This document shows positions 1 through 6,216 of a stretch of DNA of 33,442 bases, one piece after another. Made by a program: the position numbers and the translations under genes. Every line of letters begins with the position of its first letter. Within the stretch, counting starts at the first letter, position 1. Source of the DNA: an uncultured Lentisphaerota bacterium (GTDB lineage Bacteria; Verrucomicrobiota; Kiritimatiellia; RFP12; UBA1067); assembly GCA_900320225.1 (NCBI GenBank), contig ONRL01000080.1:1-33442 (forward strand), given 5' to 3'. A model generated the notes under the pieces. It ran no database searches, was not told the origin of the DNA, and was given only the letters and a program-made list of their open reading frames with translations.

Positions 1-171
1 ACGCACCGCGCCCACGCAAGTTACCGCGTGATGACGCCCTGCATGGCGATGGGCGAAGCCGTGGGCGTGGCGGCCGCGCTCGCGGCGAAGCGCGGCATCG
101 CGCCCCGCGACATGCCGGCTGCGGACATCCGCGCCGAACTCTCCCGCCGCGGCGTCCGACTGGAGGGTTGA
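1..171 (+). CDS. FAD-dependent oxidoreductase, C-terminal fragment
   Basis: The window opens inside this gene. The frame starting at base 1 is open and ends with TGA at 169-171, giving 56 residues. The segment HASYRVMTPCMAMGEAVGVA followed by an Ala-rich helix resembles the C-terminal FAD-binding end of the FAD-dependent oxidoreductase family common in PVC and Bacteroidetes genomes (PF12831 type). In that family a conserved R-V-M-x-x-C-M-A-x-G-x-A-x-G helix contacts the cofactor. The tail (DIRAELSRRGVRLEG) fits the usual final helix. The substrate cannot be judged from this fragment. A perfect 12-base palindrome, TTGATGCATCAA, overlaps the stop codon (168-179). It is too short to call a terminator. 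Confidence 0.7.
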   Translation, partial: THRAHASYRVMTPCMAMGEAVGVAAALAAKRGIAPRDMPAADIRAELSRRGVRLEG

Positions 172-225
172 TGCATCAAGGGGCGTATTCCCGATAGACG
201 CGATGATGCAAGAGAGGGTGGATGG

Positions 226-294
226 GAGACCAGAGACCAGAGGCCTGAGACCTGCGGAGACACCTCAGGTCTCAAGTCTCAGGTCTCATGTCAC
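226..294. repeat. Inverted array of GAGACNN heptamers, upstream copy
   Basis: This stretch fills most of the 203-base gap before the LamG gene. Four heptamers (GAGACCA, GAGACCA, GAGGCCT, GAGACCT) are followed by GCGGAGACAC. The inverted heptamers AGGTCTC, AAGTCTC, AGGTCTC and ATGTCAC follow. TGAGACCT (246-253) can pair with AGGTCTCA at 267-274 or 281-288. The outer flanks GAGGGTGG (left) and CACCCTCC (right) are nearly complementary. A longer copy of the same design lies downstream of the same gene at 3134-3242. Function is unknown. A hairpin, a terminator or the boundary of a mobile cassette are all possible. Confidence 0.85.
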
Positions 295-315
295 CCTCCG
301 CCCCGCTTTTCATCC

Positions 316-344
316 TTGCGGGAGCGGAGATGTTATGGTATGAT
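316..344 (+). promoter_or_regulatory. Promoter of the LamG-repeat gene
   Basis: TTGCGG (316-321), a 17-base spacer and TATGAT (339-344) make a sigma-70-like promoter. TGG directly before the -10 gives an extended -10. Transcription would start near 351, leaving a leader of about 24 bases that carries GAGGAG ahead of the ATG at 375. Confidence 0.6.
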
Positions 345-374
345 TTTCACATCTTTTCAAAGAGGAGCAGTGAA

Positions 375-3089
375 ATGAAAATGGGTAGCATGTTCAGGCG
401 CCAGGTTTTCTACACCTTGTCTTTCGCCGCCGCGTGGGCGGCGGTCTCGTCGGGGCTCGTCGGGCAATGGGACGGTCTCGAGAACGCCGGCGCGGGGCTG
501 CATGACTCCACCACGAACTACTGGACGGACCTGACGGGACAGACGGGCGACTTCGCGCTGTTCACCAGCGTCGCGTCCTTCACGGCCGACGGCCTCAAGA
601 AGAACGCCCAAGGCATCGTGGCGACGAACGTGACCGCCACTGCGCGGACGGACGTGCGCACGATCGAGGTGGTCGTCTCCGGCGCGCCGTCGTCGGGCTG
701 GGTGAATGCGCTGCTCATTTCGGAGAACCAGACGGTGACGTTCAGCAACGACAGAAGCGGGTATCGCGAATGTTTCTTCGACTTCCAGAAGTTTGGCTGG
801 CAGACGACCCAGAAGCCGGCGCAGGAAACGCTGACCGTGACATACAGTTCGGCCACGGCCGCGTCCAGCTACTACCAGAACGGCGCGAAGCCGGAAGGAA
901 CCAAGAAAACAAACTACTGGAGCAAGCCGAAGAATACGTCTGCGATGCATATTGGCGGGCGCAGCGGTTACAACACCGGCGGCGACTGGACGACGACAGG
1001 TTACACGATCCACGCGATTCGTCTGTACAGCCGCGTGCTCACGCAGGCAGAAATCAGGCGGCACGCGATGATCGACCAGATCCGGTTCTTCGGCGCGCCG
1101 GCCGAACTCATGCCGTCAGACAGCAAATGCGCGCTGACCGCCACGGCGGGAACGGGCGGCATGGTGGCGGTCGACGACGTCGATGCGTCGCCGGACGCGA
1201 CGGCGAAGATGGAGTTCACGTTCTCGCATGACGTGTTTCCGGTCGCCCTGCGCGCGGTTCCGCTGCCGGGCTGGAAGTTCTCGGGCTGGACCGGCGACTT
1301 CTCGTGCGTGATCGAAGGAGCGGCCTCGACGCCTGTGATCGTCGTCGCTACCGGTTGCGGACGCGCCTACCAGGCGGCCTTCGAGCGTGATCCGGACAAC
1401 CCGGAAATCCCCTACGTGACGGACGGCCTTGTCGGCCGTTGGGACGGACTCGAGAACGCGGGCGAGGGAATCCACGATTCGGCCGCCAACCGCTGGGTTG
1501 ACCTGTCTGGACAGGGCGGCGACTTCATCCGGCTGTCCAGCGCGGCGTCCTTTACAGAGACGGGCCTGAGGAAGAAAGCGGCCGGCGTGTGTGCGACGAA
1601 CCTCGTGGCGCACACCGACGTGCTGACGATCGAAAGCGCCGTCTCGGACGTGCCGTCTTCGGGATGGGTCAATGCGGTGTTCCTTGGAAAAGACCAGACT
1701 GTGACGTTCCGCAACGAATCCGGCAACAAGCGCCAGTTCTTCTTCGACACCGACCACCTCAAGTGGAACATGACGGGCCAGCCCAATGAACTGACGGTGG
1801 CGGTCATCTACACGCTGAATGGCAACGCGCCGCAAGGACAATCGTTCTATTTGGACGGGGCGGCACCGCAAAACGGTTTGGTCTATGGCAACGACATGTA
1901 TTGGAATGGCGCGGCACACGTGAACACGTGGATTGGCGGGCGACTGAACAACTTGGACAAGAACGACGCCCAGACCTCCGGCTATACCGTCCATGCGCTG
2001 CGCTTCTACAACCGGGCGCTCAGCGCAGGGGAGGTCGCGTACAACGCGGCGGTGGACAAGTTGCGCTTCCGCGGCCTGCGCAAGGAGGGCTTTGTCTACC
2101 GTCTCGTGGACGGCAACGTACAGTGCCAGCTTCGCGGGTGGATGGACGGACTGGGCGGAACGATCAGCATGGAGGGCGGCGCGGCGGTGACAGATCGCGT
2201 CGAGACCGCGTGGGTGACGTTCGGCACGGCGCAGTCCGCCACCTTAACGGCAACGCCGAAGAAGGGCTGGACATTCTTGGGCTGGATGGGCGATACCGAC
2301 GCCATCGTCTCCGGCACGGCGAGCGACACAACGGTGAGCGTGAGCGCGACGCATGGCGTGGCGTTGCAGGCGGTGTTCACGCGGACGGCGAAGTACGTGC
2401 AGGACGGCTTGGTCGGGTTCTGGGATTCCCTGGAGAACGCGGGATTCGGGTGCTTCGACGCAAATGCTTCCGCCTGGAAGGACCTGACGGGCGTCAGCGG
2501 CGACTTCCTCGTCAACAGCGCCTCGGGCGTGTTCGAGACGAACGCGCTCTACAAGCTCCGCCGGGGGCGCATGGCCTTCAATGCCAAGCGCCGCACGGAC
2601 GTCCGCACGGTCGAGGCGGTCGTTTCGTCACTCCCGAAGGATGTCTGGGCTGTCGCGGCGTTCGTCAGTTTCAAGCAACACATCACCATCAGGGATCTGC
2701 CGAGTGAATCGAAGCGCCAGTTCTTCTTCGACCGTGAGACTTCTGACGCCGGCCATTTCGGCTGGCAGACGACCGAGCGTCCGGAACAGCTGACGGTCGC
2801 GTTGCTGAGCGAGTCGGCGACGTCGGCCGTGGATTTCTTCGTCAACGGAGCCAAGCCGGAAGGTTCGGCGTACGGCAACTGGTGGGGCGATTCGCCCAAC
2901 AGCGTGATGGCGATCGGCGCGCGCGGTCCCGTGTCCGGCGGCGACACCTTGGCCGTCGGTTACCGTGTCCACGCGGTCCGCTTCTACAACCGCCAGCTGA
3001 CGGAGAGTGAAATCAGACGCAACGCGCGCCAGGACGCGATCCGCTACTTCGGCCAGCCCGAGCCCGGCATGACGCTCATCGTCCGGTAG
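375..3089 (+). CDS. Secreted protein with three LamG-like domains and two bacterial-repeat domains
   Basis: The protein has 904 residues. The ATG at 375 is chosen because GAGGAG precedes it and a Sec-type signal follows at once (MKMGSMFRRQ, then a hydrophobic stretch ending near AAVSS). The mature protein is modular. LamG/concanavalin-like domains begin near residues 26, 349 and 677, each opening with a version of DGLVGxWDxLENAG and closing with a VHAxRFYNRxLTxxEI segment. Between them, near residues 251-340 and 583-675, are InlB/bacterial-repeat-like domains with the hallmark GWxFxGWxGD. LamG domains usually bind glycans or proteins, so an extracellular adhesive or substrate-binding role is inferred. 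No catalytic domain, membrane anchor or sorting signal is visible at the C-terminus. The gene stands alone between two inverted heptamer arrays. An earlier in-frame ATG at 288 lies upstream of the promoter -10 and is rejected. Confidence 0.8.
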   Translation: MKMGSMFRRQVFYTLSFAAAWAAVSSGLVGQWDGLENAGAGLHDSTTNYWTDLTGQTGDFALFTSVASFTADGLKKNAQGIVATNVTATARTDVRTIEVVVSGAPSSGWVNALLISENQTVTFSNDRSGYRECFFDFQKFGWQTTQKPAQETLTVTYSSATAASSYYQNGAKPEGTKKTNYWSKPKNTSAMHIGGRSGYNTGGDWTTTGYTIHAIRLYSRVLTQAEIRRHAMIDQIRFFGAPAELMPSDSKCALTATAGTGGMVAVDDVDASPDATAKMEFTFSHDVFPVALRAVPLPGWKFSGWTGDFSCVIEGAASTPVIVVATGCGRAYQAAFERDPDNPEIPYVTDGLVGRWDGLENAGEGIHDSAANRWVDLSGQGGDFIRLSSAASFTETGLRKKAAGVCATNLVAHTDVLTIESAVSDVPSSGWVNAVFLGKDQTVTFRNESGNKRQFFFDTDHLKWNMTGQPNELTVAVIYTLNGNAPQGQSFYLDGAAPQNGLVYGNDMYWNGAAHVNTWIGGRLNNLDKNDAQTSGYTVHALRFYNRALSAGEVAYNAAVDKLRFRGLRKEGFVYRLVDGNVQCQLRGWMDGLGGTISMEGGAAVTDRVETAWVTFGTAQSATLTATPKKGWTFLGWMGDTDAIVSGTASDTTVSVSATHGVALQAVFTRTAKYVQDGLVGFWDSLENAGFGCFDANASAWKDLTGVSGDFLVNSASGVFETNALYKLRRGRMAFNAKRRTDVRTVEAVVSSLPKDVWAVAAFVSFKQHITIRDLPSESKRQFFFDRETSDAGHFGWQTTERPEQLTVALLSESATSAVDFFVNGAKPEGSAYGNWWGDSPNSVMAIGARGPVSGGDTLAVGYRVHAVRFYNRQLTESEIRRNARQDAIRYFGQPEPGMTLIVR

Positions 3090-3133
3090 GCGAAGGTTGC
3101 GAACCGGCCCAGTTGCGCGAGCGAGGGTGGGGG

Positions 3134-3242
3134 GAGACCTGAGACATGAGACCCGAGACTTGCGGAGACATTGAGACACCAGGTCTCATGTCTCAGGTCT
3201 CAAGTCCCCCCGGCAGGTCTCGGGTCTCAGGTCTCATGTCAC
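3134..3242. repeat. Inverted array of GAGACNN heptamers, downstream copy
   Basis: Left-arm heptamers GAGACCT, GAGACAT, GAGACCC and GAGACTT are followed by GCGGAGACAT. The right-arm heptamers AGGTCTC, ATGTCTC and AGGTCTC follow, then a second right-arm series after CCCCCCGGC. The left arm GAGACCTGAGACATGAGACC (3134-3153) is perfectly complementary to 3182-3201, a 20-bp stem with a 28-base loop. The order of units matches the copy at 226-294. A stem of this size after a stop codon could act as a transcription barrier, but no T-run follows it. Confidence 0.88.
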
Positions 3243-3317
3243 CCCCTCTCCACCTCGCCAGCGGCGGGCCAAGCGCGCGTATCTTGCATGTTTTCTGATT
3301 AAAAATCCGGGCAGAGG

Positions 3318-3346
3318 TTCTGAAATCACCTTAAATGTGGTATAAT
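3318..3346 (+). promoter_or_regulatory. Promoter of ychF
   Basis: A perfect TATAAT at 3341-3346 is preceded by TGG (extended -10). A poor -35 (TTCTGA, 3318-3323) lies 17 bases upstream. The context AATGTGGTATAATTT is nearly the same as at the lpxA promoter. The expected start near 3353 leaves a short leader with AAGGAG before the ATG at 3372. Confidence 0.7.
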
Positions 3347-3371
3347 TTCCGTTGTCAGAAGAAGGAGAGAA

Positions 3372-4496
3372 ATGAGTCTTTCAGTCGGAATCGTCGGATT
3401 GCCCAACGTCGGCAAGTCCACTTTGTTCAACGCGCTCACGAAGCGGCAGCAGGCGGCGGCGGAGAACTACCCGTTCTGCACGATCGAGCCGAACTCGGCC
3501 ATCGTGGAGGTGCAGGACCCGCGTCTCGAGGCGCTCGCGGCGATCGCGCACCCGCAGCAGATCATCCGCGCGACGGTCGAGTTCACGGACATCGCCGGCC
3601 TCGTGAAGGGCGCCTCGAAGGGCGAGGGCCTCGGCAACAAGTTCCTCGCGAACATCCGCGAGTGCGACGCGATCCTCCACGTCGTGCGCTGTTTCGAGAA
3701 CGACGACATCATCCACGTGCAGGAGGGCGGGAACAAGTCCGCCCCCATCGACCCCGCGGGCGACGCGGAGGTGATCGAGACGGAGCTCATCCTCGCCGAC
3801 ATGGAGCAGCTCCAGAAGCGCCACGACAAGACGAAGAAGGAGGCGCAGAGCGACCCGAAGAAGCGTCCCGAGTTCGACGCGATGACCGCGCTCCTCGCCC
3901 ACCTCGCGGACGGCAAGCCCGTGCGCACGTTCCCGCGCGCCGAGGGTGACCCCATCCTGCCCGTCCTCCGCGACCTCCACTTCCTCACGGACAAGAAGAC
4001 GATCTACTGCGCGAACGTGGCGGAGGACGACCTCGCCGACCCGTCCGCCAACCCGCACGTCGCCGCGCTCAAGGCGTATGCGGACGCGCAGGGCTGCGAG
4101 ATGGTGACCATCTGCGCGCAGATGGAGGCGGACCTCGCCGGACTCTCCGACGCCGAGGCGAAGGAGTTCCTCTCCAGCTACGGCCTCACGGAAAGCTCGC
4201 TCGACCGCACGATCAAGCTCGCCTACCACACGCTCGGCCTCGCGAGCTTCCTCACGGCCGGCCCGAAGGAGGTGCGCGCCTGGACGTTCCGCCGTGGCTG
4301 GAAGGCGCCGCAGTGCGCGGGCGTGATCCACACGGATTTCGAGAAGGGCTTCATCCGCGCGCAGGTGATTTCGTTCGACGACTACGTCAAGCACAATGGC
4401 GAGGCGGGCGCGCGCGCCGCCGGCGCGTTGCGTCCCGAAGGACGCGACTACGAAATGCAGGACGGCGACGTCGTCGAGTTCATGTTCAGCAAATAG
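3372..4496 (+). CDS. ychF: Redox-regulated ATPase YchF (OLA1 family)
   Basis: The protein has 374 residues, close to the usual length of about 363. It is a cytoplasmic Obg-like P-loop NTPase of the YchF/OLA1 family, which prefers ATP over GTP and binds ribosomes. Visible motifs are the P-loop GLPNVGKST (residues 9-17), a G3-type DIAGLVKGASKGEGLGN, the family segment NIRECDAILHVVRCF, and the ATP-specificity site written as NVAE instead of NKxD. The C-terminal TGS domain contains GVIHTDFEKGFIRAQVI and ends with DGDVVEFMF. The start is fixed by AAGGAG 6-10 bases upstream. It is the first gene of a tight run with the PAS protein, pseudouridine synthase and helicase that follow. Confidence 0.97.
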   Translation: MSLSVGIVGLPNVGKSTLFNALTKRQQAAAENYPFCTIEPNSAIVEVQDPRLEALAAIAHPQQIIRATVEFTDIAGLVKGASKGEGLGNKFLANIRECDAILHVVRCFENDDIIHVQEGGNKSAPIDPAGDAEVIETELILADMEQLQKRHDKTKKEAQSDPKKRPEFDAMTALLAHLADGKPVRTFPRAEGDPILPVLRDLHFLTDKKTIYCANVAEDDLADPSANPHVAALKAYADAQGCEMVTICAQMEADLAGLSDAEAKEFLSSYGLTESSLDRTIKLAYHTLGLASFLTAGPKEVRAWTFRRGWKAPQCAGVIHTDFEKGFIRAQVISFDDYVKHNGEAGARAAGALRPEGRDYEMQDGDVVEFMFSK

Positions 4497-4507
4497 GAGG
4501 GGAATCC

Positions 4508-5221
4508 ATGTCAGGCGTCAACACGATGAAAGACCACCGCTCGCTGTTCCGTCAGCTCCTGACGGGCATGTACGACGCGGTGCTGATCACGGATCCCAAC
4601 GGCCACCTGCTGGAGATCAACCCCCGGGCGAAGGAGTTCTTCCAGTACGAGACCGACGAGGTGATCGACCGCCCGATCGGCCTGTTCATCCCGGGCGTCA
4701 CGCCCACGATCGTGCAACGCATCCGCGCGGGACTCGACCAGGCCCGCCACATGATGCTCGACGCGAACTGCCTGCGCAAGGACCAGACCGCGTTCGCCGC
4801 CGAGGTGACGGTGTCGGTGATCGACCTCCTGGACCCCGGTGATCTCGTGTTCACGATCCGCAACACCGAGCGTCGCCGCCGTCAGCTTGACCACTTCCGC
4901 ACGAAGGAGAACGCCGCCGACGTGTCGCAGGCCGCGCTGTTCGCCTGCCAGCCCGACGGGCGCTTCCGCTGGGTGAACCAGTCGTTCCTCGATACGTTCG
5001 GCTACGCCGAGGAATCGGAGGTCACGAAGCTGTCCTTCGCGGACGTTCTCGCGGACGAGCCACTCCAGCCGCTGTTCGCGCAGGCCTACGCCGGCGAGCC
5101 CGGCGCCATCTGCCTGCACGCCGAGGGCGAAGAGGAGTCCGAGGACGTGGAGGTGCGCCTCGCGCCCGACGTCCATGGCAAGAAGATCACCGGAGTCGTT
5201 GGCTCCGTCATCCGGGTGTAA
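4508..5221 (+). CDS. Tandem PAS-domain protein without an output domain
   Basis: The protein has 237 residues and is soluble. The ATG at 4508 is preceded by a strong AGGAGGGG. Two PAS domains are visible. The first (about residues 10-120) contains GMYDAVLITDPNGHLLEINP, then FFQYETDEVIDRPIGLFIP. The second (about 130-235) contains CQPDGRFRWVNQSFLDTFGY. The first ends in a typical PAC-like FTIRNTERRRRQ segment. No kinase, GGDEF, HTH or transmembrane segment follows, so it must act through a partner or as a ligand or redox sensor. It lies 11 bases after ychF and 2 bases before the pseudouridine synthase gene, so co-transcription is very likely. Its role is unknown. Confidence 0.85.
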   Translation: MSGVNTMKDHRSLFRQLLTGMYDAVLITDPNGHLLEINPRAKEFFQYETDEVIDRPIGLFIPGVTPTIVQRIRAGLDQARHMMLDANCLRKDQTAFAAEVTVSVIDLLDPGDLVFTIRNTERRRRQLDHFRTKENAADVSQAALFACQPDGRFRWVNQSFLDTFGYAEESEVTKLSFADVLADEPLQPLFAQAYAGEPGAICLHAEGEEESEDVEVRLAPDVHGKKITGVVGSVIRV

Positions 5222-5223
5222 CG

Positions 5224-6216
5224 ATGCGCCAACCTCCCCGTAAACCGCGCCCATCCGCCCCCCGTCCCGCCGGGCCGCGTCCTCCCGCGGCGCCGCGCGC
5301 CCCGCGCTACGCCGCGAACGTCGAGGTGCTCCTCGTCAACAAGGCGGACGCCAACAAGCCGCTCCAGGACTTCCTTGCCGCGCGCCTCGGCCTTTCGCGC
5401 CGGGCGGCCAAGGCCATCATTGACGGACGCAGCGTGTGGGTGAACCGCCGTTGCGTGTGGATTGCGCACCACGCCCTCAAGACCGGCGACGCCGTGGAGA
5501 TCCCCCGCGCCGTCATCTCCGCCGCCAAACGCCAGAAGGGCTCAGACGTGCCGCAGAAGCTCCCCGCCGAATCGACGCCCGAGCGCCGTCATGTGCGCGT
5601 ACTTGTGGATACGGAATTCTACGTCGTGGCGGACAAGCCCGCCGGTATCGTTTCCTGCGACGACCCGCGCAGCGTGGAGGCCATCCTCCGCGCCCAGCTG
5701 AACGAGCCGACGCTCCAGGCCGTCCACCGGCTCGACCGCGACACGACCGGCTGCCTCCTCTTCGCGAAGAACTACCAGGCGTACCTCGCCGCGGTGGAGG
5801 TGTTCAAGACGCACCGCGTGGCGAAGACCTACTTCGCCATCGTTGCGGGGCGCTTCGAGCACGCGCACTTCACGGTCGACGCGCCGCTCGACGGCGAGCG
5901 GGCGCTCTCGCACGTCTCGCGCGAGGCGGCGGGTCCCGACGCGTCCTTCCTGCGCGTCCGCATCGAGACGGGCCGCACGAACCAGATCCGCCGTCACCTT
6001 TCAAGTATCCGCTATCCCGTGCTGGGGGACCGCACGTTCGGTCTCAAGAGCGCGCGCGACCCGCGTCTCATGGCCGTGCCGCGCCAGATGCTCCACGCCG
6101 CCTCGCTCACCCTGCCCGACCCGATGGTGAAGGGCGGTGAAATCAAGGCTCACTCCCCGCTCCCGGCCGACTTCCGCTCCACCCTCAAGCTCTTCGGCAT
6201 GGGCAAGCGCGGATGA
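5224..6216 (+). CDS. RluA-family pseudouridine synthase
   Basis: The protein has 330 residues. It should convert specific uridines of rRNA or tRNA to pseudouridine. The N-terminus is a basic Pro/Arg-rich tail of about 30 residues, probably an RNA-binding extension. An S4-like domain follows (about residues 40-100, LQDFLAARLGLSRRAAKAII...VWVNRR). The catalytic domain carries the family signature HRLDRDTTG with the presumed catalytic aspartate at residue 171. Further motifs are VAKTYFAIVAG and RIETGRTNQIRRHL. The RluA/RluC/RluD subgroup and the exact target cannot be decided from sequence alone. The gene starts 2 bases after the PAS protein and overlaps the helicase gene by 4 bases (ATGATGA junction), indicating translational coupling. 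Confidence 0.92.
   Translation: MRQPPRKPRPSAPRPAGPRPPAAPRAPRYAANVEVLLVNKADANKPLQDFLAARLGLSRRAAKAIIDGRSVWVNRRCVWIAHHALKTGDAVEIPRAVISAAKRQKGSDVPQKLPAESTPERRHVRVLVDTEFYVVADKPAGIVSCDDPRSVEAILRAQLNEPTLQAVHRLDRDTTGCLLFAKNYQAYLAAVEVFKTHRVAKTYFAIVAGRFEHAHFTVDAPLDGERALSHVSREAAGPDASFLRVRIETGRTNQIRRHLSSIRYPVLGDRTFGLKSARDPRLMAVPRQMLHAASLTLPDPMVKGGEIKAHSPLPADFRSTLKLFGMGKRG

Noticed and set aside
288-374. Upstream in-frame start for the LamG protein at ATG 288
   Set aside because: It lies in the heptamer array and upstream of the -10 at 339-344. The signal peptide and ribosome-binding site point to 375.
226-3242. The GAGACNN arrays as a CRISPR
   Set aside because: The units are 7 bases with no unique spacers of constant length, the arms are inverted, and no cas genes are present.
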